Source: Pandoraea sp. (GTDB lineage: Bacteria > Pseudomonadota > Gammaproteobacteria > Burkholderiales > Burkholderiaceae). Taken from it: DNA of 61,916 nucleotides. The position numbers and the translations under genes are program-made. The stretch is from contig JARLJF010000060.1 in NCBI GenBank assembly GCA_031291335.1, forward strand, positions 1 through 61,916. The letters run 5' to 3'. Position 1 is the first letter of the stretch; each line of letters begins with the position of its first letter. The notes under the pieces are model-generated. The model ran no database searches. It had not been told where the DNA came from and saw only the letters and a program-made list of their open reading frames with translations. Of this stretch, positions 53,191 to 61,886 are shown one piece after another.

Positions 53191-53913
53191 CTATGCCCGG
53201 TCGCCTAAAACCGTGGCACGGGTGAATTCTTCGATGTTATCCAGCAGCGCGTCGAGCGCTTCGCCCGCCCGTTTCACTTCGCCGGCTGCAATTGCTTCGG
53301 CAACTTCCGCATGCAGACGCGCCATCGTCGGCAAGTCGGCGGCTTCCTTATAGTGGTAGTACCAGAAACGGCGTGATAGTCCGTGCATCAGGCGCATCGA
53401 GCCTTCAGCGAATTCGTTGCGCGCGGCGACCAGACACAACTCGTTGAACTCGCGGTCGGCGCGGACGAACTCCACGTCCTTGCCACTGCGCGCGGAAATC
53501 TTGAACTCCTTCGCCAGACGCGCGAAATGCTCACGCTGTTCCGCGCTGGCCTTCTTCGCGGCGCTCCTGGCGATGAGCCGCTCCACTTCACGTCGCGTCT
53601 CCAGCAGGCGCAGTTGCTTGCCCACATCCATCGGCGGCACCAACAACCCGCGCTGCGGCAGCACCACGATCAAATGCTCCCGTGCCAACCGCTGGATCGC
53701 CTCACGAATCGGCGTGCGGCCAAAGCCCGTCATTTCGCTCAACTGCAACTCCGACATGGTCGAACCCGGCGCCAGTCGAAGCGTCACTATCGCCTCTTCA
53801 ATCCACTCGTATGCCATATCGACCATATGCCCACGCGGGATGGATTCCAACCGGGCATCCGGCACGATAGCTTCCGATTTTCCCTTCCGTTGCGTCGCTT
53901 TTTTTGTCGCCAT
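53191..53913 (-). CDS. GntR-family regulator with FCD domain
   Basis: 240 residues from ATG 53913 (MATKKATQRKG); an upstream extension to 54012 is less plausible. The winged helix (about 25-95) contains LSEMTGFGRTPIREAIQRLAREHLIVVLPQRGLLV. The FCD effector domain (about 105-230) carries the expected Asp/His metal positions (DREFN and the late HAEVAEAI). FCD regulators bind short palindromes and respond to carboxylic acids. It is divergent from the hydrolase gene at 54144. I infer that it controls the genes preceded by CTAATATGTTAG-like sites. Confidence 0.88.
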   Translation of the reverse strand: MATKKATQRKGKSEAIVPDARLESIPRGHMVDMAYEWIEEAIVTLRLAPGSTMSELQLSEMTGFGRTPIREAIQRLAREHLIVVLPQRGLLVPPMDVGKQLRLLETRREVERLIARSAAKKASAEQREHFARLAKEFKISARSGKDVEFVRADREFNELCLVAARNEFAEGSMRLMHGLSRRFWYYHYKEAADLPTMARLHAEVAEAIAAGEVKRAGEALDALLDNIEEFTRATVLGDRA

Positions 53914-54110
53914 TTGGTCAGAGTTCAAAGCAAATATTAATTGTATATCACTTGCTTCTGATGGCTTCCTGCGGCGCGTCCTGAGCTTCATAGCATAGCC
54001 CCCGGCACGCACGGAGCCGGGCCGGCTGTCGTCTGCCTTGCCCTGTACCTCGGGGCTTTCCCGATGTCGTCGTTACTTGGCTTATTGATCTGATATGCTA
54101 TTACAAATCA

Positions 54111-54123
54111 ACTAATATATTAC
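54111..54123. promoter_or_regulatory. CTAATAT operator, site 1 (before the alpha/beta hydrolase)
   Basis: ACTAATATATTAC is a near-palindrome 20 bp before the hydrolase start. A related CTGATATGCTATTAC lies just upstream at 54090-54104. It matches sites 2 and 3 (CTAATATGTTAG). Confidence 0.55.
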
Positions 54124-54143
54124 TTGAGAGGAGAGGGCTTGCG

Positions 54144-54920
54144 ATGGACATTCGGCGCGTAGGAAAGCCCGACGGCTTTCCGGTGGTTGCCCTGCACGGC
54201 ATTCAGGGGACGAACGACTCCTGGACCCCGCTCGCCACGGCGCTTGGCGACGCGTTCCATTTCATCTTGCCCAACCTGCCCGGTCGCGGCGACGCGGGAT
54301 ATCCAGCCTCGCCTCAAGCCTGCAGCGCAGAAGCCTTCGCGCGACTCGCCAGCGCGGTCGTCGAGCAGGAAATTGGCTCCCGCCCCTACATGCTGGCCGG
54401 TTGGAGCATGGGCGTGTCCGTGATTCTCGAACTGATGACACATCTGGCGAATGGCACCGCGCGCCATCCGGCTCCGCTGGCCGTCATGCTGATGTCTGGC
54501 ACCGCGCAATTGAACGAGGTGTCATGGTTCGAAGCGTCGGAGGACACCGCGCTTCTCGACGAAATCCGCCAGCGAGAGATCCGTCTCGGGCTCAAGCGCG
54601 CTGCGAACCCTCAAGTCGTCGCCTGGACTTGGCGTGCGCTCGAACCGGTTTCCCATCTCGCGCATCTTGCCCACGTCACCATGCCCGCCCTCATCGTTCA
54701 TGGCAGCGCCGACGAGGACTGCCCCGTCGCTCATGCGTATCGCATGGGCGAGGGTATCCGTGACGCGACGCTTCACGTAATTCCCGGCGCCCGCCACTCC
54801 GTCCTGACGCAGAACACACAAGACGTCGGCAACGCCATGCGAGCCTTCATAACGCGAATAACGCAGCACGGCGCGATATCGCAACCACCGGTCAACCGAG
54901 AGGAAATTCATGAGGATTGA
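54144..54920 (+). CDS. Alpha/beta hydrolase
   Basis: 258 residues with a GGAGAGGG ribosome site. Family features: oxyanion stretch VVALHGIQG (15-23), nucleophile elbow GWSMG with Ser88, an Asp in HGSADEDCPV and the catalytic His in PGARHSVL near the C-terminus. It has no signal peptide, so it is cytoplasmic. It probably hydrolyses an ester, lactone or C-C bond of the compound metabolised by this cluster. Its stop overlaps the following dehydrogenase start by 11 bp. Confidence 0.86.
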   Translation: MDIRRVGKPDGFPVVALHGIQGTNDSWTPLATALGDAFHFILPNLPGRGDAGYPASPQACSAEAFARLASAVVEQEIGSRPYMLAGWSMGVSVILELMTHLANGTARHPAPLAVMLMSGTAQLNEVSWFEASEDTALLDEIRQREIRLGLKRAANPQVVAWTWRALEPVSHLAHLAHVTMPALIVHGSADEDCPVAHAYRMGEGIRDATLHVIPGARHSVLTQNTQDVGNAMRAFITRITQHGAISQPPVNREEIHED

Positions 54921-56175
54921 TGACTGCATTCACTTCTGTGCGCCATCCCGGCTCATTATCGAAATGGGTTATCGCCACAAACTTCCCCAGCTTCTGCACG
55001 GGCTGGGTTATCAGCGGGGATTGCTCGTCACTGATAGCTTCTTCGTCGAGAAGACGCTTTGGGTCAGCGAATACGTAGCCGCGTGCAAGCGGCTCGGTGT
55101 TCACGTGGATGTCTACGCTGGCGGCCAAGCTGACCCCACCACCGACCTCTGCGACCGCGCGACAGCCGAACTGCGCATCGCGCTCGATGGCCAAACGCCG
55201 GACCATGTTGTCTCACTGGGTGGCGGCAGCAACATCGATCTGGCCAAGGCGTTGTGCGTAACGCTTCCTCTGGGGCGCCCAGTGCGCGACTTCAGTGCGG
55301 GCGTCACAAGTGACTCGCCGGTCATCGATCACATCTGCGTACCGACGACCGCAGGCACGGGCTCGGAGCTGACGCCCGGCGCGATCCTGTTCGACCCGGC
55401 GACCGGCATCAAGACCGCCCTGATGGACAACCGCCTGCGCCCGGTCATCGCGGCCGTCGACCCTGAACTCACGTTCACCTGTCCACCCAAGGTCACGGCG
55501 GAGTCCGGAATCGATGCCCTGACGCACGCGCTCGAATCGTTCATCACGCTCGACTCCGGCCAGTTCGACCGGAACGGCAGCGTCGACCCGGGCTACAGCG
55601 GCAGAAGCAGCCTCACCATGATCTTTGCTCGTGAGTCCATCCGGCTCGCTGCGGCGTATCTGCTGCGTTGCTACGAAAACGGCAATGATGTGGAGGCGCG
55701 CGTTGGCATGTGCTACGCGAGCGTCTATGCCGCAATTTCCTATGGCAGCGCGGGTCTCAACGCGGTTCACGGGATTGCCTACGGCGTGGCCGCCCTGACC
55801 CACAAGTCCCACGGCGCCACGAACGCAGTGGTTCTGCCGTACGCCATCGACGTGCTGCGCGAATCACGCCACACCGAATTGCTGGAAGTCGCCCGAGTGT
55901 TCGGGATCGACGCGGTCGATGACGTCCAGGCGGTGCGCGCGTTGCCGCACAGGCTGCGCGATCTCGTCGGCAAGCTGGACATCCCCACCGATCTCAATGC
56001 CTTTGGCATTCCTCGGACATCCCTGAAAGATTTGCTCACCGATTCACTCGGCGTGACTCGGTTGGCCAAAGCATTCCCCGTCGGGAATATCGAAGAAAGC
56101 TATGCGGAAATCATAGACAACGCGTGGCAAGGCGTTCTTCGAGACGAGAAGGCAGAGAGACTGACGGCAGCCTGA
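54910..56175 (+). CDS. Iron-containing alcohol dehydrogenase
   Basis: 421 residues, overlapping the hydrolase gene. Group III dehydrogenase motifs are GGGSNIDLAKA, PTTAGTGSELTPGAI, SGIDALTHALESF and the metal-site histidines in NAVHGIAYG and KSHGATNAVVLPY. It uses NAD(P) to interconvert alcohols and carbonyl compounds. With the hydrolase it forms a two-gene unit under operator site 1. It differs clearly from the iron dehydrogenase at 33816. The substrate is unknown. Confidence 0.88.
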   Translation: MRIDDCIHFCAPSRLIIEMGYRHKLPQLLHGLGYQRGLLVTDSFFVEKTLWVSEYVAACKRLGVHVDVYAGGQADPTTDLCDRATAELRIALDGQTPDHVVSLGGGSNIDLAKALCVTLPLGRPVRDFSAGVTSDSPVIDHICVPTTAGTGSELTPGAILFDPATGIKTALMDNRLRPVIAAVDPELTFTCPPKVTAESGIDALTHALESFITLDSGQFDRNGSVDPGYSGRSSLTMIFARESIRLAAAYLLRCYENGNDVEARVGMCYASVYAAISYGSAGLNAVHGIAYGVAALTHKSHGATNAVVLPYAIDVLRESRHTELLEVARVFGIDAVDDVQAVRALPHRLRDLVGKLDIPTDLNAFGIPRTSLKDLLTDSLGVTRLAKAFPVGNIEESYAEIIDNAWQGVLRDEKAERLTAA

Positions 56176-56271
56176 TCGAATCGGGTCGATCCGATCCGAT
56201 CGGTCGCTGCTGCCCCGCAAAGACACTCCCTATAATTCGACCGGCCCACCGGCCGCTTTGCGCCTCGATGT

Positions 56272-56283
56272 CTAATATGTTAG
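56272..56283. promoter_or_regulatory. CTAATATGTTAG operator, site 2 (before the MFS gene)
   Basis: CTAATATGTTAG lies 38 bp before the MFS start. It is followed directly by a second dyad, GCTGATGATTAGC (56283-56295). It is identical to site 3 and similar to site 1. TAATAT inside it could be a -10 box. Confidence 0.65.
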
Positions 56284-56320
56284 CTGATGATTAGCAGCAT
56301 GCATTGGAGGAGACACAAGC

Positions 56321-57703
56321 ATGAATATGCCTACCGCCGCGTCGCGGCTGGGTGTTGACGTCGTCGCTCGTCTTGAGCGACTACCGATGACCCGCTATCA
56401 ACGAACCCTATTCTCGATCATTGCCACAGCGTGGTTCTTCGATTCGATGGATCTGGGGCTCATGACGTTCGTTCTCGGATCGATCAAGGCGGAATTTGGA
56501 CTGTCCGCGTCGCAAACCGGGCTTCTCGCCAGTTCAAGCTTCCTCGGGATGTTCCTGGGTGCGGCGACGGCCGGCCTGCTGGCGGACAAGTTCGGGCGAA
56601 AGCCGGTGTTTCAGGTCAGCATGATTTTCTGGGGCGTCGGCAGTCTGATGTGCGGCTTCGCTCATAGCGTCGATTCGCTCATGCTGTATCGCGTGCTGCT
56701 CGGCTTCGGTATGGGGATGGAATTCCCGATCGGCCTTTCGATGGTTTCGGAGATCGTGCCGGCGAAAAGTCGCGGCAAGTATGTGGCTATTCTGGAAGGC
56801 TTCTGGCCGATCGGCTTCATCGCAGCGGGTGCCTTCTCGTACTTCATGCTGCCCGTGATCGGTTGGCGCGGCATCTTCATCGCGTTGGCAATTCCGGCCG
56901 CTTTCGTGTTCGTCATCCGACGCATGGTGCCGGAGTCGCCACGGTGGCTGGAAGACACCGGACGCATGAAAGAAGCGTCGGACGTGATGGACCACATCGA
57001 AGCCAAGGTAGAGAACGCCTACGGTCGCAAGCTTCCCGAGCCGAGCGTGACACCGGGTGCACCGCGCCTCCAGTCTGGCCGCAAGGCGCTTTTCACCGAG
57101 ATATGGAGCGGCATCTATGCGAAGCGGACCGTCATGCTCTGGACCACCTGGTTCTTCGCGCTGCTCGGTTACTACGGACTGACCACATGGCTCGGAGCGC
57201 TGCTTCAGCAGGCTGGCTATGAGATCACCAAATCGGTGCTCTACACCGTCTACATCTCGCTCGCCGGCATTCCGGGGTTCCTCTTCTCCGCATGGTTGCT
57301 CGAGAAGTGGGGACGCAAACCGACCTGCGCATTGATGTTGCTTGGCAGTGCCGTTGCCGCCTATCTGTATGGCCAGGCGGCAGGCAGTAAAGCGCCCATC
57401 GAGCAGATCATTGCGGCGGGCCTCATGATGCAGTTCTTCCTCTTCGGCATGTGGTCCGTGTTGTACGCCTATACGCCGGAGCTTTATCCGACCCGCATGC
57501 GCGCTACCGGCTCCGGCTTCGCCTCCTCCATCGGACGCGTCGGGTCGCTCGCGGGACCCTTTGCCATCGGCGTGCTGCTTCCTACGTGGGGACAAACGGG
57601 CGTGTTCACCATGGGCGCCCTCTCCTTCGTCATTGCCGCACTGGCCGTGCTGTTGCTCGGCGTGGAAACGAAGGGCCGCTCGCTTGAGGACGTTTCGCAT
57701 TAG
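56321..57703 (+). CDS. MFS transporter, metabolite:proton symporter
   Basis: 460 residues with 12 membrane helices and a GGAGGAG ribosome site. The start WFFDSMDLGLMTFVLGSIKAEFG carries the membrane-embedded Asp of AAHS-type transporters. GLLADKFGRKPVF is the helix 2-3 loop motif, and YTPELYPTRMRATGSG lies in the second half. It probably imports the organic acid or aromatic compound processed by its neighbours. It is transcribed separately, behind operator site 2. Confidence 0.88.
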   Translation: MNMPTAASRLGVDVVARLERLPMTRYQRTLFSIIATAWFFDSMDLGLMTFVLGSIKAEFGLSASQTGLLASSSFLGMFLGAATAGLLADKFGRKPVFQVSMIFWGVGSLMCGFAHSVDSLMLYRVLLGFGMGMEFPIGLSMVSEIVPAKSRGKYVAILEGFWPIGFIAAGAFSYFMLPVIGWRGIFIALAIPAAFVFVIRRMVPESPRWLEDTGRMKEASDVMDHIEAKVENAYGRKLPEPSVTPGAPRLQSGRKALFTEIWSGIYAKRTVMLWTTWFFALLGYYGLTTWLGALLQQAGYEITKSVLYTVYISLAGIPGFLFSAWLLEKWGRKPTCALMLLGSAVAAYLYGQAAGSKAPIEQIIAAGLMMQFFLFGMWSVLYAYTPELYPTRMRATGSGFASSIGRVGSLAGPFAIGVLLPTWGQTGVFTMGALSFVIAALAVLLLGVETKGRSLEDVSH

Positions 57704-57726
57704 TGTTGCGCGTCAGGGCCTTTTGA

Positions 57727-57751
57727 CCGGCGGGAGCGAGGTTCCCGCCGG
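57727..57751. terminator. GC-rich stem-loop after the MFS gene
   Basis: CCGGCGGGA pairs with TCCCGCCGG (9 bp, 7-nt loop), 24 bp after the MFS stop. There is no U tract in either direction, so it may act with Rho or protect the mRNA end. Confidence 0.45.
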
Positions 57752-57875
57752 ATGGACCTGCACCGGGCGACCGGCTGTGAGCGGTGCCAGCCGCTCTGCC
57801 TTATCGCGCCTGGGCACACGTCCCGATAGAAACCCACCGCTTCGATTGATCCCCCGAACCATGGACATAGCCGAG

Positions 57876-57908
57876 TTGACTTTTGTTCTCACACATCTAA
57901 TATGTTAG
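57876..57908 (+). promoter_or_regulatory. Promoter with embedded CTAATATGTTAG operator (site 3)
   Basis: TTGACT (57876-57881), a 16-nt spacer and TAATAT (57898-57903) form a good sigma-70 promoter 47 bp before the hydroxylase start codon. The -10 box lies inside CTAATATGTTAG (57897-57908), so a bound regulator would block it. Confidence 0.7.
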
Positions 57909-57954
57909 TTGTGTATTTGTTAATTTTCACTTATTCGAATGCAGGAGACACGTC

Positions 57955-58764
57955 ATGATCACAGAGCGCCAGTTGAAGTTCAGAGAGCAGTACAAGTCCG
58001 ACATCAGCCCGATGTACAACGGTCTTTTGCATATCGTCGTGATGTACATCGTGGCGATCGGCGCGGTGTGCTACGCCGTCAGCCGGCTCGAGCATCCGAC
58101 CTGGGAATGGCTCCTGATCATTCCGGTTTTCCTGGTCGGCAACTTCGTCGAGTGGTTCATGCATCGTTTCGTGATGCATCGTCGTGTGAATGTCTGGGGG
58201 CTGCGCGAGATTTACAACCGCCATACGCGTCAGCATCACCAGTACTTCACGGATCAGTTATCGACGATCGACACGATGCGCGAATTCCGGATCGTGTTCT
58301 TCCCGTGGCGCGTGCTGATCACGCTTGGCGTGGGTGGCGGTGTCTTCGGTTACTTGACGTCACTGATCCTGAACAGCAATGCGGGCTGGATGGTTTTTCT
58401 GACGATGGTCGGCCAGTACGTGATCTATGAGACCTTCCATTACTGCTGCCACTGTCATGAGAACTGGTTCGTGCGCAACATGCCGTTCGTCAATACTATT
58501 CGTCGTCATCACACGGCGCACCACAACATGGGGATCATGATGAAATACAACATGAACCTGACGTTCCCGATCGCCGATTGGTATATGGGAAGCAGCGACT
58601 TGCGCCGTGGTCTGCTCGGCCATCTGTTCAACGGCTACAGCGAGAAGCACATCAAGGCCGAACTCAAGCCCATCATCGCGAAGTTCAAGGACGACCACTC
58701 TCAGGTCACGCTCGACGGCCCCATTCTCACCGATGAAGAGCGCAGGGTGATGACTGCCATATGA
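57955..58764 (+). CDS. Membrane fatty-acid-hydroxylase/sterol-desaturase superfamily protein
   Basis: 269 residues. Four or so membrane helices and the histidine clusters of the di-iron family are visible: FMHRFVMHRR (HRxxxH), RHTRQHHQY (HxxxHH) and RRHHTAHHN (HxxHH), with a further HYCCHCHE in between. These proteins hydroxylate or desaturate lipids or other hydrophobic compounds with O2 and an electron donor. No redox partner is encoded nearby. It stands behind operator site 3 and is therefore probably co-regulated with the hydrolase, dehydrogenase and transporter genes. Confidence 0.83.
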   Translation: MITERQLKFREQYKSDISPMYNGLLHIVVMYIVAIGAVCYAVSRLEHPTWEWLLIIPVFLVGNFVEWFMHRFVMHRRVNVWGLREIYNRHTRQHHQYFTDQLSTIDTMREFRIVFFPWRVLITLGVGGGVFGYLTSLILNSNAGWMVFLTMVGQYVIYETFHYCCHCHENWFVRNMPFVNTIRRHHTAHHNMGIMMKYNMNLTFPIADWYMGSSDLRRGLLGHLFNGYSEKHIKAELKPIIAKFKDDHSQVTLDGPILTDEERRVMTAI

Positions 58765-58800
58765 GCGTCGTCGCTTAGAACCGCGGTGCTTTTGTGGAAG

Positions 58801-58834
58801 AAAAAAAAAGCGGGCTCCATTTCTGGGCCCGCTT
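58801..58834 (-). terminator. Rho-independent terminator of the autotransporter gene
   Basis: On the minus strand AAGCGGGC pairs with GCCCGCTT, followed by a run of T (complement of nine A at 58801-58809). It lies 81 bp after the autotransporter stop. Confidence 0.85.
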
Positions 58835-58914
58835 CGATATTGGTGTCACCGGCGAGACTAAAACCCGTTGCCTGAAGATTTCTCCGGCGTACGTACGACC
58901 TGATACATCGGTCC

Positions 58915-61440
58915 CTAGAAGATCCAGTTGAGCCTGACCGAGCCCGATTGATTCAGATAGCCGCGACGGCCTTCAGCATCGTAGCGTATCGAGACTTTAA
59001 CGCTCTGGCTGGGACGATAGGTATAACCAACACCCGCCTTGGCGATCCAGGCGCCGTGATCGATGCCCGAGGCTACGAAACTCTGGCCTGGCTCGCCGGC
59101 ATAGGACGCCACCAGATTTCCCTTGTCGTTGATCAGGTCGTATCCCACGCCAACGCTGGCCTCGATAAGCGATTTCTCGGAAAACGCGTGAATGAATCGG
59201 TTGTCCACACCCAGCACCAAGGCCTCGGTTTTCTTGGCATCGACATTCAGGTTGAGCGAGTCGGCACCCGTTTCCGTATAGGCCTGACTCCTCATGTGTG
59301 TATAGTCAATCCGCAGCGCCGGTATCCATGTATTTGCCGCGCTCAGCGTAATGGCCTTGGACAGGCTGCTCCCTGCATGAGCACTCCAGGCATCGTAGCT
59401 CCCGCTGGCCGACCGGTTCAGATTGCCGAAGCTGATCGTCCGATTGCTGCGGTTGTTGTTCCAGCCGCCATCGACCTGGAATCCAAGGGTTATGCCACCG
59501 ATCGTTCGGCTGCCGTAGAGGGCGAGCAAGTTGGTATCGATCGAGGCCGTGTTGTCGGCACCGGACAAAGCGGTGTTGCCGCTGACGCGCGTGTTGGCGT
59601 AGGCATAGCCAACCCCCAGACGCAGATCGTCCCAATCACGCTCCACGCCCGCGGCCACCCCCCAGGTATTGGCTGAGAAACCGGAGGCACCGTCTTGGTC
59701 ACTCTGGCTGGCGTGCGAGCCGAACGGCTTGACCCAGGCTTGTCCCGTCATCGCACCATCGCCGCTCGATACACCTGAGGAGCCTGACGCCAGACGGCCG
59801 GCAAGAACATGGTTGATTGAAGACAAGGTGCTCATGGTGGCTTGAGCGCCGAAATTTTGCGGCAGCGTTTGTTCGACCGCATTGGCGACACTTCGTTGAT
59901 CGGGCAATTTGCCAAGCGCGGTGACAACGTTGGCCATATCTCCGGTCGGAGCGCCGCCGACCCAGATGTCGAGAACGCGAGCGGCCCCAAAGGCGGCGTT
60001 TCGGGAGAAGGCGTTGACGGCATCGAAGACACCCGTGCTGGTGACGTCCCCGCTGCTGCCGCTACTGCCGCTGCTGTTGCCGCTGTTAATGCTGCTGATC
60101 TTTAGGTCGACCGAATTGCCGTTCAGCACGGCGCTGAAATTAAACAGCGCCGAATTGCCGGTGACATTGAACGTACTGGCGTTGAGGGTGCCGGCGGAAA
60201 CGACGCCAGTCAGGGTCTGGCCATTGGCGAGCGAATTGACGCCGGCCACATTGACCGCCAGATTGGCGCCCGCATTGAAGGTGGCGGTATTGGCAACACT
60301 CAGCTTGCCGTAGTTTGACGTACTGGCAGCACCGACGGTCAGGGTCTGATTGCGGCTCTGGGTGTAGTTGTCCAGCACCAGCGTGCCGGCCGAGACAGTG
60401 GTGTTGCCGCCCCAAGTATTGCTACCAGCGATGGACAAGGTGCCACTGCCTTGCTTGGTGATGCCACCACTCCCGGCGAAGACGCCGGCCGTGGTGATGC
60501 CGACAGAATAGCCTTGCGTATCGATGAATGCACCGCCATTGCCAACGGAGACATCGCGCGCGGAGAAACCTTGCAGGAATTGGGGCTGATTGCCACTGGC
60601 GCGCAGAACGCCTCCGTCGAAGGTAAGAACCCCCTGAGGGCTCGCCTTCTGGATATAACCTGCTTGAAGCACACCACTGGAATTGACATTGACCGTGCCA
60701 TTGCCACTGCCGTTATATCCCAGATACACAGCGTTGGCGCTGACGCTGCCGCTATTCTGGACGGTCAGCACACCTGTACCGGCACCCACGAGATCACTAC
60801 CGACAGCAAGGCCATTGCCATTGCCAACGGCATTGCTATTGCCACTGACCGTTAAGCTCGAGCCGGCGCCGTCTACGGTGACAGTGCCGTTTCCACCTTG
60901 CACGCCAAGTAAAAATATCGAAGTGGAGAGCGAGGCACCATGCGTGATACTGAGCGTTCCGGTACCCGTTGCCCCCACAAACATCAGCACCGATGTCGTC
61001 CAGCTTGAACCCGCGCCATCAATGCTAACGTAGCCGTTACCGCCATTGTCACCGACGGTGCCACCCACGCTGGTAACGACGCCGCCATTAAGGACGTTCA
61101 GGCGGCCGGTCCCTGCATTACCGATGCCGATCGATGCATTGCTGACAGCCCAACTTGCGCCGGCGCCATTGACGGTCACTGTGACCGGAGAACCGGGCCA
61201 ACCGAGCGACGTAGCTGTTGTCCATGTCGTGCCGACATTGGTGCCATCGACAACGACCGACTGCGCTCGTGCGGAAGGTGCCAGTGCGAGACCCAGGATC
61301 AACGCAACGGCCGCTCCGGGCGTCTTTGCAGCGGTATTTTTTTGCTTGCCCTGCCCCCGCGTCAACGGCAGTCCGACAGGCCATGTGGCCAGGTAGTGAC
61401 GAAACACGGTGCGACAACTCTGCTTCATTGTCTGCCTCAT
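58915..61440 (-). CDS. Autotransporter (type Va) with beta-helix passenger
   Basis: 841 residues. A long signal region (1-59, cleavage after SARA) has an extended polar start, as in many autotransporters. The passenger (60 to about 500) consists of Gly/Ser/Thr-rich repeats of the kind GTGxLxVxxGGxV and VDGAGSSW, then autotransporter-associated beta-strand repeats (GSGTLSIAGSNTWGGNTTVSAGTL). A linker helix region (about 510-560) leads to the C-terminal barrel (about 563-841), which ends in RLNWIF. No protease triad is evident in the passenger, so adhesion or aggregation is likelier than proteolysis. It is monocistronic. Confidence 0.92.
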   Translation of the reverse strand: MRQTMKQSCRTVFRHYLATWPVGLPLTRGQGKQKNTAAKTPGAAVALILGLALAPSARAQSVVVDGTNVGTTWTTATSLGWPGSPVTVTVNGAGASWAVSNASIGIGNAGTGRLNVLNGGVVTSVGGTVGDNGGNGYVSIDGAGSSWTTSVLMFVGATGTGTLSITHGASLSTSIFLLGVQGGNGTVTVDGAGSSLTVSGNSNAVGNGNGLAVGSDLVGAGTGVLTVQNSGSVSANAVYLGYNGSGNGTVNVNSSGVLQAGYIQKASPQGVLTFDGGVLRASGNQPQFLQGFSARDVSVGNGGAFIDTQGYSVGITTAGVFAGSGGITKQGSGTLSIAGSNTWGGNTTVSAGTLVLDNYTQSRNQTLTVGAASTSNYGKLSVANTATFNAGANLAVNVAGVNSLANGQTLTGVVSAGTLNASTFNVTGNSALFNFSAVLNGNSVDLKISSINSGNSSGSSGSSGDVTSTGVFDAVNAFSRNAAFGAARVLDIWVGGAPTGDMANVVTALGKLPDQRSVANAVEQTLPQNFGAQATMSTLSSINHVLAGRLASGSSGVSSGDGAMTGQAWVKPFGSHASQSDQDGASGFSANTWGVAAGVERDWDDLRLGVGYAYANTRVSGNTALSGADNTASIDTNLLALYGSRTIGGITLGFQVDGGWNNNRSNRTISFGNLNRSASGSYDAWSAHAGSSLSKAITLSAANTWIPALRIDYTHMRSQAYTETGADSLNLNVDAKKTEALVLGVDNRFIHAFSEKSLIEASVGVGYDLINDKGNLVASYAGEPGQSFVASGIDHGAWIAKAGVGYTYRPSQSVKVSIRYDAEGRRGYLNQSGSVRLNWIF

Positions 61441-61847
61441 TGATCTTATATTCCACGCAAAACCGAACCGCCTGAACCTGCCGGTCCGGCCGCTTGCGTA
61501 GTGTTCGAGCTCTAAACGTTCGTGGGCGCTGACCGGTCTCGCGTGCCAGGTATCGTGGCGCGACTGCCGGATATTCAGGGAAGGGTAAGCGTAAGCAGCA
61601 CCGAAAGATTATTCTGAGGCCGCATGGTGCCACTCATTGGTGTTGCAGATATGACGGCATGGGATTCCCCGCCCATCCCGCATTTGGCTTCCTGCCGCCC
61701 CGGTGGCTTCCTTGAAGAGGTCGACCCGCCCGATCTTTCGGATGACGACCTTCCTGGTACCTAAGGGCGACTCGGCGATGGTTGCCATTTACCGGCTCTC
61801 GAAAGCGCACGGTATCGGAAATGTACTTTCAGGCGCCCACAAAAGCA
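61441..61847. other. Upstream region of the autotransporter, no gene seen
   Basis: About 400 bp without a credible gene; a 39-codon plus-strand frame from 61742 has no ribosome site or known match. The AT-richer part at 61440-61460 and 61605-61650 may hold the autotransporter promoter. Confidence 0.4.
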
Positions 61848-61882
61848 AACGGGTCACGTGAAAATCACGTGACCCGTTGTTT
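61848..61882 (-). terminator. Rho-independent terminator of the tRNA at the window end
   Basis: AACGGGTCACGTG pairs with CACGTGACCCGTT (13 bp, 5-nt loop). T/A-rich flanks on both sides allow termination in either direction. It lies just downstream of the partial tRNA. Confidence 0.85.
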
Positions 61883-61886
61883 TGTT

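Noticed and set aside
61742..61861. 39-codon plus-strand open frame near the window end
   Set aside because: No ribosome site, no recognisable sequence and it runs into the terminator hairpin.
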